Shown: piece after piece, positions 17,234-27,700 of the stretch
How positions within the stretch are numbered: position 1 is the first letter of the stretch
How the letters are laid out: every line of letters begins with the position of its first letter
NCBI RefSeq assembly: GCF_001625575.1
Contig: NZ_AUXV01000056.1
Coordinates: forward strand, 496,001 to 560,000
Reading direction: 5' to 3'
Length of the DNA stretch: 64,000 nucleotides
Source: Pseudoalteromonas luteoviolacea S2607
GTDB taxonomy: Bacteria > Pseudomonadota > Gammaproteobacteria > Enterobacterales > Alteromonadaceae
Translations under genes and position numbers: made by a program
Notes under the pieces: model-generated
What the model was told of the DNA's origin: nothing
Database searches by the model: none
What the model saw: only the letters and a program-made list of their open reading frames with translations

Positions 17234-18703
17234 ATGCCCTTTAACTCTGTTTGTGAACAAAAAAATAACAACAAACACGCTAAAAGTAGTGAAAGTCCCA
17301 ACATTTTAAAAATCCCGCTTATTTCGCCAGAAAGCCTAGGAAGCCGTGATTTTTGCAACGATTATTGCATTAAGTATGCTTATATCGCGGGAGGCATGTA
17401 CCGAGGTATTGCGTCAAAAGAATTAGTGATCGCGTTAGCTAACGCACAGCTAATGGGGTTTTTAGGTACTGGAGGCCGAACATTAACTGATGTTGAGCAA
17501 GACATCATACATATTCAAAGCGCGCTCACCAACAGCCAAGCTTATGGCGCAAATCTAGTTGCAAATATAGACTCGCCAGAAGCAGAGTTAGCATTGGTCG
17601 AGCTTTATCTCAACTACAATATTCGATGCGTAGAAGCGGCTGCTTTTATTCGCATCACACCAGCGCTTGTTTTGTATCGCTTGCAAGGCATATATAAAGA
17701 CCAACACGGTGCTGTACGTACCAAAAATAAAATTATCGCCAAACTCTCTCGTCCAGAGGTAGCTAATCAGTTTTTAAGCCCCGCACCTATGCACCTTGTT
17801 CAGCAACTGTTTGCCCTCGGTAAGATTACCCCCGAGCAAGTTGAGCTCAGTCAGTTCATTTTTATGTGCGATGACATTTGCGTTGAAGCGGACTCCGGCG
17901 GGCATACCGATAGAGGCCAACCAGCTGTTTTACTGCCAGCCATTCAAACCCTACGCGACCAAAAAGTACTTGAACATAACTTTGCTCAAACACCCAGAGT
18001 CGGTCTCGGTGGCGGAATTGGCACGCCACATTCTGCAGCCGCGGCGTTCATGATGGGTGCTGACTTTATTCTCACGGGTTCTATCAACCAATGCACCGTT
18101 GAAGCAGGAACTTCAGACCTAGTAAAGCAGATGTTGCAAGACATTAATGTACAAGATACCGACTATGCTCCAGCAGGCGATATGTTTGAGTCTGGCGCAA
18201 AAGTACAAGTTCTTAAAAAAGGCGTGTTTTTTGCTGCACGCGCAAACAAGTTATTTCAGCTGTACCAGCAATATGACTCATTAGCCGCTCTGCCAGAAAA
18301 AGTCCAAACGCAGCTTCAAGAAAAGTATTTCAATGCGTCGTTTGATGATATTTGGGCGCAAACTAAGCAGTATCTGCTCAATGCAAATCGCTTACAAGAT
18401 ATAGAACGTGCTGAGCAAGATGATAAATACAAAATGGCGCGGGTTTTTCGTTGGTATTTTGCTTACAGCATGAAGTTGGCTTTTACCGGCTCAGAACAAG
18501 CGCGAGTTAATTTTCAAGTACACACAGGCCCTGCACTTGGCGCATTTAATCAGTGGGTTAAAGGCACTGAACTAGAACAATGGCAAAGCCGCCATGTTGA
18601 TCATATTGCCGAGAAACTAATGCAAGGCACGGCAGCGTTATTAAACACAAAAACTCAGCAGCTCTTAACGTTAAACCATGCAGCTGAAACTACGCAGGGG
18701 TAA
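17234..18703 (+). CDS. PfaD-type trans-acting enoyl reductase
   Basis: The 489-residue protein belongs to the PfaD/2-nitropropane dioxygenase-like group of FMN-dependent TIM-barrel enoyl reductases used in trans by PUFA synthases and trans-AT polyketide synthases. Visible landmarks are MYRGIASKELV near the N-terminus, GTGGRTL, the FMN-site region EADSGGHTDRG and VGLGGGIGTPHSAAA, followed by GADFILTGS. It would reduce an enoyl-ACP made by a module with DH and KR but no ER domain; here that can only be module 1 of the megasynthase. The start at 17234 follows GAGGG; the frame is open to 17180 but no site supports that. The next gene begins two bases after its stop. Confidence 0.9.
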   Translation: MPFNSVCEQKNNNKHAKSSESPNILKIPLISPESLGSRDFCNDYCIKYAYIAGGMYRGIASKELVIALANAQLMGFLGTGGRTLTDVEQDIIHIQSALTNSQAYGANLVANIDSPEAELALVELYLNYNIRCVEAAAFIRITPALVLYRLQGIYKDQHGAVRTKNKIIAKLSRPEVANQFLSPAPMHLVQQLFALGKITPEQVELSQFIFMCDDICVEADSGGHTDRGQPAVLLPAIQTLRDQKVLEHNFAQTPRVGLGGGIGTPHSAAAAFMMGADFILTGSINQCTVEAGTSDLVKQMLQDINVQDTDYAPAGDMFESGAKVQVLKKGVFFAARANKLFQLYQQYDSLAALPEKVQTQLQEKYFNASFDDIWAQTKQYLLNANRLQDIERAEQDDKYKMARVFRWYFAYSMKLAFTGSEQARVNFQVHTGPALGAFNQWVKGTELEQWQSRHVDHIAEKLMQGTAALLNTKTQQLLTLNHAAETTQG

Positions 18704-18704
18704 C

Positions 18705-19802
18705 ATGAAAGCTTACATATTTCCGGGGCAGGGTTCGCAGTATATCGGCATGGGAAAAAAGCTCTTCGGTGAATTTTCACAACACGTTGAGCTTGCAAAC
18801 GAAATCCTCGGTTATTCAATTACCGATCTTTGCTTGGTAGACCCAAATAAGCAACTAAACAACACGCAGTTCACACAGCCAGCGTTGTTCGTCGTGAGCG
18901 CCCTTGCCTATTTACAGCAGCAAAACCAAGACATCAGCTGCGCCGATTACTTTGCAGGCCACAGTTTAGGAGAATACACTGCTTTATTCGCCGCAGGCGC
19001 AATGAGCTTTGAAATGGGTCTAAAGCTTGTTAAAAAGCGTGGTGAGCTAATGAGTCAAGCGGCATCCGGCGCGATGGCGGCAGTGTTGAATGTTCAAGAA
19101 GTAGAACTACGTAATTGTCTACAGGAACACCAGCTAACGGGTATCGACATTGCTAATTTAAACGCTCCCGATCAAATCGTGATCTCAGGGCTTGTGGATG
19201 ACATAGATAAAAGCCAGCAAATTATTGAGCGACTGGGCGCGCGCTTTATTAAACTCAATACCAGTGGCGCATTTCACTCTCGTTACATGGCCCCCGCTCA
19301 GCGAGAGTTTGCCAAATACATTGCGGGCTTTAACTTCTCCTCACCACATACACCTGTAATTGCAAATGTCACCGCACACCCTATCAAGGAAAATGAAATT
19401 GCCCACTGCCTGATTGAACAGTTAACTCAACCTGTAAAATGGACACAGAGCATTGAGTTTTTAATCGCTCAGGGCGAGATGTCGTTTACCGAACTAGGAC
19501 CCAAAAAAGTACTCACTAAGCTTGTCGATAGCATTAAAAGAAATTGCGATACAGCTCTTCACATCGGCGCTGCACAAACTCATTTGACGCCACAACAGCA
19601 GGTAGAACACTGGAATAGCACCTATCCAATTGGCAGCGAGGTCAAAATCAAGAGCACATCAAAGCGAGGGAGCACTCGTTCTCGAGCCATCATGTCGTTC
19701 GGCCACCGCCCTACAATTTATTTGCACGGTTTTAGCGGATACTTTCACTTATCTGAATTAAGCCCACTACAACAAATCGTTAAAAAAGCGACTGAGGCTT
19801 AA
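18705..19802 (+). CDS. Trans-acting malonyl-CoA acyltransferase
   Basis: The 365-residue protein is a free-standing FabD-like acyltransferase. It starts MKAYIFPGQGSQ, carries the nucleophile Ser87 in GHSLGEY and the catalytic His191 in GAFHSRYM. It should load malonyl units onto all ACPs of the megasynthase, which has no AT domains of its own. The C-terminal 60 residues beyond the usual AT end (from about TYPIGSEVKI) form an extension that may help docking; that is inference. The start at 18705 is almost continuous with the preceding gene, implying coupled translation. AT and PfaD genes side by side are typical of trans-AT clusters. Confidence 0.92.
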   Translation: MKAYIFPGQGSQYIGMGKKLFGEFSQHVELANEILGYSITDLCLVDPNKQLNNTQFTQPALFVVSALAYLQQQNQDISCADYFAGHSLGEYTALFAAGAMSFEMGLKLVKKRGELMSQAASGAMAAVLNVQEVELRNCLQEHQLTGIDIANLNAPDQIVISGLVDDIDKSQQIIERLGARFIKLNTSGAFHSRYMAPAQREFAKYIAGFNFSSPHTPVIANVTAHPIKENEIAHCLIEQLTQPVKWTQSIEFLIAQGEMSFTELGPKKVLTKLVDSIKRNCDTALHIGAAQTHLTPQQQVEHWNSTYPIGSEVKIKSTSKRGSTRSRAIMSFGHRPTIYLHGFSGYFHLSELSPLQQIVKKATEA

Positions 19803-19809
19803 CACAATT

Positions 19810-19890
19810 ATGAATAAATACATCGGCTTTGAACATAATCAGGCCATCAACAGAATAAACATTAACAAAACTTTTGGATCACAGCGATGA
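19810..19890 (+). CDS. Putative 26-aa leader ORF overlapping the carbamoyltransferase start
   Basis: An ATG at 19810 opens a 26-codon frame starting MNKYIGFEHNQAI, whose TGA (19888-19890) overlaps the ATG of the carbamoyltransferase (ATGA). The carbamoyltransferase has no strong ribosome site of its own, so translation may be coupled through this ORF. Its N-terminus loosely resembles that of the carbamoyltransferase (KYIG against YYIG), which might be a trace of a duplicated start. It could equally be a chance frame. Confidence 0.4.
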   Translation: MNKYIGFEHNQAINRININKTFGSQR

Positions 19891-21629
19891 AATATTACAT
19901 TGGCTTAGCAACCTCATTTCACGACCCTGCTATTGCAATCGTTAACGAAAAAGGCGAACTAATTTTCGCTGAAGATGCAGAGCGCTTTTTGGGCTATAAA
20001 CGCGGTTTATACTGCTTGCCAGACAACCCTTATTACATTGAAGAAGTACTGAAAACCCACTGTGCAGATTGCACCGAGTTAGTCATTGCTAAAACTTGGA
20101 GTAAAGGGCGTGAAAAAAGCACCAATATTCTCGAGAATGTAGTCCTAAGTATTTTAGAAACCTTCTCTTTTAACATCGATGTCAACACCCGCGACATCAA
20201 AGATCAGTTCTATTTCGCAAGAGCCTCTCAGGCGGCAGCTGGCAGAACCTTGTCTAGGTTTTTTGAAGCGGGTTGTCGGAACTTTATCGTAGGTAACTAT
20301 CGCACCAAAAAACCAACCGATGTTCGCTATCACGATCACCATTTAACACATGCTGCTAATGCTTGTTTTAACAGTCCATATGACGATGCCGCATGTATCG
20401 TGGTTGATGGTATGGGTGAAAAAAGCAGTATTGCTTACTACACCTATAAAAATGGCCAAATAAAACCAGCGCCAATCAAAGTAAAGCGCTCTTTCAAAAG
20501 CTTAGGTTTGTTCTACACCATCATCTGTGAAAACCTCGGATTTGACCCGCTTAAGGGTGAAGAGTGGAAAGTCATGGGCTTAGCACCTTATGGTAAGAAA
20601 GATCAAAAAGTCTATGATTTACTGCGCTCATCGCTTCAGGTGAAAAACGGTAACTTTTTCGTACCGAAAAACCTCAATGCCATTATGAAAGAGATCAAGG
20701 GTATGGCAAGAGAACCTGGTGAATCGGTTGAGCGTTTTAAAGACTTCGCTTACACAGGTCAGTTGGTGTTTGGCGAGATCTTTATGGACTTAATCAATGC
20801 GGCATACGAGTATGCACCTTCTAAAAACCTCACAATCTCTGGTGGCTGTGCGCTAAACTCATCATTTATGGGAACCGCCCTTGAGCGCTCCAAATTTGAA
20901 AATATCTTTGTGCCTTCAGCCCCAGCAGATGACGGTAATGCCATTGGCGCTGCGCTTTTAAGCTATCAGCAAGATAACCCAAGTTGGCAGCCCAATAAAA
21001 CGGTGCAATCTCCATATACCGGCTCGACGGTAAAAGAAAAGTCACTGCAAAAGTTAGCACAATACGGCCATTTAAAAGCCACCGATTATGGAGATGAAGT
21101 TTACAAAAAAACCGCTGAGTTTTTAGCCGAAGGTAAAATCATTGGTTGGGCACAAGGCCGCGCCGAATTTGGCCCTCGCTCTTTGGGTAACCGCTCAATC
21201 CTAGCAAATCCATGTTTGCCAGACATGAAAGATACCATCAACGCGCGCGTTAAATTCCGTGAAGAATTCAGGCCTTTTGCACCGTCAATCTTGCACGAGC
21301 ACGGCGATGAGTACTTTGAAAACTATCAAGAGTCTCCTTACATGGAGCGTACTTTAGTCTTTAAAGAAGCCGTTAGAGATAAGGTACCTGCGGTTGTGCA
21401 CGTTGATAACACAGGCCGGTTGCAGTCAGTTAAAAAAGAGTGGAACGAACCTTATTACAACTTGATAAGCAGCTTTAAAGAAATCACAGGGGTTCCTGTA
21501 CTACTCAACACCAGCTTCAACATCATGGGTAAACCCATTGTGCACTCTGTAGAAGACATGCTTGCGGTGTTTTTGATGTCTGGTATCGACGTATTGGTGA
21601 TCAACAATACCATCTACGAAAAAAACTAG
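19887..21629 (+). CDS. Carbamoyltransferase (NodU/CmcH family)
   Basis: The 580-residue protein is a full-length NodU/CmcH/TobZ-type O-carbamoyltransferase. The N-terminal Kae1-like domain shows IGLATSFHDPAIAIV, EDAERF, the metal motif HDHHLTHAANA and VVDGMGE. Further on are EEWKVMGLAPYG, GGCALNSS and the C-terminal YrdC-like region with AEFGPRSLGNRS and LLNTSFN. The family moves a carbamoyl group from carbamoyl phosphate, through carbamoyl-AMP, to a hydroxyl on a small molecule. Its place between the AT and the megasynthase implies a carbamate on the polyketide-peptide product. The hydroxyl used is unknown; candidates are those left by KR2, KR4, reductive release or the threonine side chain. 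Confidence 0.92.
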   Translation: MKYYIGLATSFHDPAIAIVNEKGELIFAEDAERFLGYKRGLYCLPDNPYYIEEVLKTHCADCTELVIAKTWSKGREKSTNILENVVLSILETFSFNIDVNTRDIKDQFYFARASQAAAGRTLSRFFEAGCRNFIVGNYRTKKPTDVRYHDHHLTHAANACFNSPYDDAACIVVDGMGEKSSIAYYTYKNGQIKPAPIKVKRSFKSLGLFYTIICENLGFDPLKGEEWKVMGLAPYGKKDQKVYDLLRSSLQVKNGNFFVPKNLNAIMKEIKGMAREPGESVERFKDFAYTGQLVFGEIFMDLINAAYEYAPSKNLTISGGCALNSSFMGTALERSKFENIFVPSAPADDGNAIGAALLSYQQDNPSWQPNKTVQSPYTGSTVKEKSLQKLAQYGHLKATDYGDEVYKKTAEFLAEGKIIGWAQGRAEFGPRSLGNRSILANPCLPDMKDTINARVKFREEFRPFAPSILHEHGDEYFENYQESPYMERTLVFKEAVRDKVPAVVHVDNTGRLQSVKKEWNEPYYNLISSFKEITGVPVLLNTSFNIMGKPIVHSVEDMLAVFLMSGIDVLVINNTIYEKN

Positions 21630-21635
21630 CAGCAA

Positions 21636-21690
21636 GCGCCCTAAGTCAAGATAATTTAGGGCGCCCGCCAAGCTCGGCGGTTACTTTATT
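21636..21690 (+). terminator. Two consecutive hairpins between carbamoyltransferase and megasynthase
   Basis: GCGCCCTAA (21636-21644) pairs exactly with TTAGGGCGC (21656-21664). CCGCC (21665-21669) then pairs with GGCGG (21676-21680), followed by a T-rich stretch. The second hairpin plus T-rich tail looks like a rho-independent terminator or attenuator placed inside the cluster. Confidence 0.55.
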
Positions 21691-21734
21691 TGTTTTGCCC
21701 ATTATTAGTTATATCCGTTTTACTGAGACGAACC

Positions 21735-24700
21735 ATGAAAAACAAACAAGATACTACGGCCAACGAACCTACAAATACGCAACAAGAGATTGCCATTGTC
21801 GGTATATCTCTGCGCTTTCCAGGTGCAAGCAGCAAAGAACAGTTTTGGCACAACTTAGCTAACAAAGTAAGTAGTATCTCAGAAATCCCTGCGACACGCT
21901 GGCAATGGCAGGATGACTTTGACCCAGCTCCAAAAAAAGACGAACAAAAAATTGTGAGCAAATGGGGTGGATTCATCGATGACATCGACTGCTTCGACGC
22001 AGGCTTTTTTGCCATCTCACCTAAAGAAGCACAAAGCATGGACCCGCAACAACGTCTGAGTATGGAACTGGCGTGGCAATGCTTTGAAGATGCGGGTTTG
22101 TCTCCAAGCACCTTCAAAAACACCAAAACGGGTGTGTATTTGGGCTGTAGCAATACCGATTATCAAGAGCTTGCAACAGGGAATATCGACCCGCACTTTT
22201 TAACGGGCATGTCTACGGGAGTATTTGCCAATCGTATTTCCCACTATTTTAATTTTCAAGGGCCTAGCGAAACCGTCGATACCGCATGCTCTTCTTCTCT
22301 TGTGGCTCTACACAAAGCTGTGAATGATTTTAAAGCGGGTGAAATCAATGCAGCGCTTGTTGGTGGCGTTAACTTACTTATCACAAAAAGTCGTTACGTA
22401 TCGTTTAGCAAACTTGGTGTTCTGTCTCCAAGGGGGCGCTGTAAAACACTAGATGCAGAAGCTGATGGGTACGTACGTGGAGAAGGTGTTGGTATGGTAC
22501 TACTACTGCCGCTTGAACGTGCACTAGCAGAAAACCTAACCATTTACGGGGTAATAAAAGGTAGCAGTGTCGGTCACTCTGGCCACACGAATACGCTCAC
22601 TTCCCCTAGCCCATTTTCGCAATCTCGGGTTGTACAAGCTGCCATCGACAATGCGAATATACACTCAGATGATTTATCTTATGTCGAGTTGCACGGCACG
22701 GGTACCGTACTTGGTGACCCAATTGAAATTCAAGGTCTTAAACGCGCTTTCCGTGCAACAAAATCTACCAATGCAGACCCTAAACAGCCTTGCTATTTAA
22801 GCACCGTAAAGACGAACATAGGGCACCTAGAATCTGCTGCGGGAATTGCTGGGATTATCAAAGTGCTTTTGAGTTTTAAGCACAAACAGGTGCCGCCACT
22901 ACAGAACTTCGAAACACTAAACCCGAAGATATCGTTAGAAAAATCGCCCTTTGAACTCGCAACAGACTGCAAACCATACAATTTAGCGCATGGTAAAACC
23001 CTGCTCGCTGGTATCTCATCCTTTGGGTTTGCAGGTGTTAACGCCCATGTAATCTTGCAGTCACCACCAACAAAAGATACGGACTCAATCAAACTCACTA
23101 CGCCAGCGATGATAGTCCTGTCGGCAAAAAAACCACAAAGCCTGATTAAGCGCGCGAAACAGCTCGTTGATTTTATTGCACTGCAAAATTTCGCAGATGA
23201 TGTATTGGCAAATCTAGCCTTTACCTTACAAGTTGGTCGTGAACACATGACTCACCGCATGGCCTTTAGTGCAAGTTCCATGGCGGAAGTAACAAAGCAA
23301 CTGGCTCTATTTATCGCAGGCGAAAGTGGTACTTGGCAACAAGCCGAATCGAATAAAGCTAAGGGCAGCACGTCTATTGAAGCAAGTAATACGAACATTT
23401 CCGAAACGCTGAACCAATGGCTATTGGGTGCCGACGTAAATTGGGCATCACTTTATGTAGACGCTCGACCTAATCGTCTTGCCCTGCCAGGCTACCCGTT
23501 TAATCCGAAACCTTATTGGGTAACGTCAAAAAAAGACCAGCCAACAACACAGGCTTTACATCCTCTGCTCCATAAAGCATTACCTGCATTTGGTCAGTTA
23601 TTATTTAGTTCCACGTTTAATGGTGACGAATTCTTTTTGGCCGACCACCAAGTCAATGGTGAGCGAATCTTGCCTGGGGTTTGCATACTAGAAATGGTGC
23701 GTGCCGCTATTTCTTTGTCTCACGATTTAAATGAGTCCCACGGCGTTTTAATCGAGAACGTCAACTGGTTACGACCAATTAGCATAGGGTTAGCTGCATC
23801 AAATGAGCACAACACCGTTTTCCTGTCGCTTTGGGAGAGCGGTAACAAAATGATTTTTGAAGTGTGGCAAAAACACGATAATACGCAGCAAGTGTGTGCA
23901 TCTGGTGAGGTACAGGTATCGCCACACAACACGCCTATATCCCAGTTTGAGCCAGAGACCGAGTTTGAGCTGCGACTAGCCCCCAATGACGCATACACCG
24001 CCTTCAAAAGTATGGGAATCGAATACGGTAAAAGTTTCCAAGGTCTACAGCATTTAAGTAAGCAAGGTACAACCGCAACCGCCAAAGTGGCCGTGTCAGC
24101 GCCCTTTTGCCAAGGCTATGGCTTATCCCCAGCCATTGTCGATACAGCACTTCAATCGCTGATCATTTTTGCCGACCAAAAACAGGCTGCACTGCCATTT
24201 GCGACACAACAAGTCATTTTTTACAACACTGAGCAACTAGCCCAAATGCAGCACCGAGAGGTATGGGTAAAAGCCTCTAAAATAAACGAAAATACCGATA
24301 ATACCCAAAAGTTCGACCTAGACATATACGACCTAGACGGCAACTTGCTCGTGCAGATAACAGGGTTTTCGACTCGCAATGTGCCAATATCCATACTCAA
24401 ACCTAGTCAACAAGACACGCAAACTCTACTGACACTCACACCTTGTTGGCAAGCAATTACACCTGATGTCGCGCAATCATTTGACCCGCATATATCCTAC
24501 TTCGGTCCGCCAACCTTAAAGCCCAAGTGGTTAGAAGCGCGCAAAAATACCAATCACCTGCTCTGGCTGGCAACAGACGAATACGCTCAGCCACTGACCT
24601 TATTTAAAGAGCTTAAACGCTTACTTTTAGATGGGTTCGATAGCAAACCACTCTCAATTTCCCTTGTTACAGAGAAAACCCAAGCCGTGATTGGCCATGA

Positions 24701-27700
24701 TGAACAAACCTCTTGTAAGGGAGCGAGCTTGATTGGGTTATTGCAAAGTGTCGCGCAGGAATACCCAAACTGGACAGTACGCATTATTGACTCGGAGCAA
24801 CTAAGCTCTATCCCGAGTGAAATAATGATATTGCCTGCTGGTTTGTACGCGCAGCGATCTCAACAGTACTTTACTTTTGAGCTGGCACAGCATACCTACT
24901 TAGATACCGTGTCCGAAAATAGCAGAAGCTACCAAACTCAAGGGACCTATTTAGTTCTTGGCGGCGCAGGCGGCCTCGGCCAAGTGTGGAGTGAGTGGAT
25001 GATAAAGCACCACGACGCGCAGATTATTTGGCTTGGTCGCCGAGCAGTAAACACTGACATTCAAAGCGATATAGACCGTTTGGCTAAGCTTGGCAAAGCG
25101 CCTGTTTACATTCAATGTGATGCCAGCGACAAAGTCGCTATGGAAAAAACCTATGCCGACATTACCAATCAATTCGGTGCTTTAAATGGTGTAGTGCACT
25201 CTATTTTACACCTAGAAGATCAAACGCTAGCAAACATGGAAGAAACGCAATTTAACCGCAGCTATATCGCCAAACAGCAAACTGGTGAAGTCGCGCTTGA
25301 AGTATTCAGCCAGACAGATTTAGACTTCTTCTTATTCTTTTCATCGATGCAGTCGTTTTCTCCAGCTGCTGGGCAAAGTAATTATGCCGCTGGGTGCGTG
25401 TATCTGGACTCACTTGCCCGTACTTACCAACAGAAATGCCCAATTAAAATCATCAATTGGGGTTACTGGGGATCCGTCGGAGTTGTACAAGATGAGTTCT
25501 ACCAAAAGAAAATGCGTGCCATGGGCATCGGCTCCATCGAGGCAGAGCAAGGCATGCAAGCACTTGCAACTTTTATGGACGCCAACCTAGCGCAAGCAGG
25601 TGTTCTTAAAGTAACCCAAGCCGCATTAGCCGATACCTTTGAGCTTCGAAGCTATAGTGCATCTGGCACCCAGTTTTCACTTGCACAACCAAGTGCTAAA
25701 TCTCAGCCGCCAAAGCAAGAAAATAAAGCGCTCGTTGATTTAAAGCAGCTTTGCTACGCACTCAAGCAAGCAGGTTGGCAATACCCAGAAGAACGTCAAC
25801 AGGCCCTTGCTACCTTGCCTGAGTATTTCAGCCAATGGTGGACGGAGACTGCGCGTTACTTAAAAGCTGAGCAATTAATAGATAATGAAATAGTCCAAGA
25901 TGTAGAAGTCACACCTATTTCAAAACCCGCAGTCAACTTACTGGACAACTGCTTAGCTAACTTACCTGCCATTTTAAATGGGGCGATTAAAGCCACAGAT
26001 GCGCTATTCCCAAATGCTTCTATGGCCTTAGTTGAAGCGGTTTATCAGAATAACCCGATTGCTGACTACGCCAATAAGGTACTTATCGAGCAACTGCAAG
26101 TGTACCTATCTAAAATCAATGCAAACTCAGTGCGTGTCCTTGAAATTGGCGCGGGCACAGGCGGCACCACTCGCACCGTTTTGCCAGCCCTTGCACAGTG
26201 GCAAATAGAAGAATACGCCTATACTGATTTATCAAAAGCATTTTTCAATCATGCCAAAGCACAGTATCAAACTGATTACCCATTTATTGATACCAAATAC
26301 TTTGACATCAGCAAACCACTTGCTGGCCAAAACATTGAAGTTGGCAGCTATGATGTAGTGATTGCCACCAATGTGCTGCACGCTACTGTGGATATTAAAA
26401 ACACCCTGCAAAATGCCAAAGCCTGCTTAAAACAAGGCGGTATATTACTCATCAACGAGGTTGTCCAAAAGTCACTATTCACACACCTGACATTTGGTTT
26501 GTTAGAAGGTTGGTGGTTAAGCAAAGATCAATCGATGCGGTTAGCAGGCTCGCCAATGCTATCTATTGATAACTGGACACAGGCACTCACCGAGTCTGGA
26601 TTTAACGCCCCTTTTACAGCCACCGCGCATAATTGTCCACAACAGGTTTTTTGCGCTCAAAGCGATGGCCTTATTTACCAAAAAAAAGTTAAAAAAAGTG
26701 GGCAAGAACAAACTGTAAACTCACATAACAAAGATACAAAACCACCCAGTATGACCAACAAAACAACCACACAAGACCAGTCGCTGCTAACACACACTCC
26801 CGATGACTCTGTGCTCACTGAAGCTGTACAAAACGTGTTGTTTAATATAGCAAGCACTGCGTTGGACATGCCCCCTAACGAATTAGATGCTGAAGAGTCA
26901 TTTGCTGATTATGGCGTCGACTCCATTTTAGCCATTCAAATGCTTGATGAGATTAATGCCAAGTTCGAATTAAATCTACCGGCTACTTTGTTATTTGACT
27001 ATCCCTCAATTGGAACGCTAAGCGAACATATTGTTGCACAGCACAGTGATAAAGCTGTGGCACTACTCCCGACTCAAAATCAGAACATTAGCACCTCAAC
27101 GGCGCAAACTATTGAACATGCTATTAGCACGGACGATACGCGCAGTTTATATAAACATCGCTCGCATAATAAAGCGGCACAGTCGGCGCTGCGGAAACAG
27201 GAAAAGACCAAAAACCGTCTCGACAGTAACGGGAAAATCGCAATTGTTGGTATGAGTGGTCAGTTTGGTGGCGCTGACAACCTAGATGAATTTTGGGCTA
27301 TGTTGGCTGAAAAAAGAACCTCAGTCGAAGCACAAACTCGATGGGATCAGACAGAGCTCACCGCCAATGAAAAAAAATGGAGCAAATACGCAAGCCTGCT
27401 TAAAGACATCAGCACTTTTGATGCACCGTTTTTTTCAATTACGCCGCAAGAAGCCATGTACATGGATCCTCAGCAAAGACTGTTTTTACAAGAGGCCTAC
27501 AAGGCATTGGAAGATGCCAATATGATCACCAAAGTGGCTGGTCAAAATGTCGGGGTATACTTAGGGTGCGCACAGAGTGATTATGCAGGTTTGGCCGAGG
27601 ATGATGCGCCTGCACAAATATTTTGGGGTAACGCGGGTTCAGTGATCCCAGCACGCGTTTCTTACTTTTTGAATTTAAAAGGCCCTGCCCTTGCCATAGA

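Noticed and set aside
17234..19802. PUFA synthase pathway suggested by PfaD and AT
   Set aside because: The accompanying enzyme has an NRPS module, several single ACPs and a reductase, not the tandem ACPs and DH pair of PUFA synthases.
21690..21734. Upstream extension of the megasynthase by 15 codons
   Set aside because: It begins inside the T-rich tail of the hairpins and has no ribosome site; the ATG at 21735 leads directly to the KS.
21686..22153. Antisense frames across the megasynthase, PfaD, RND and peptidase genes
   Set aside because: They lack family motifs and ribosome sites and lie wholly within well-supported genes on the other strand.
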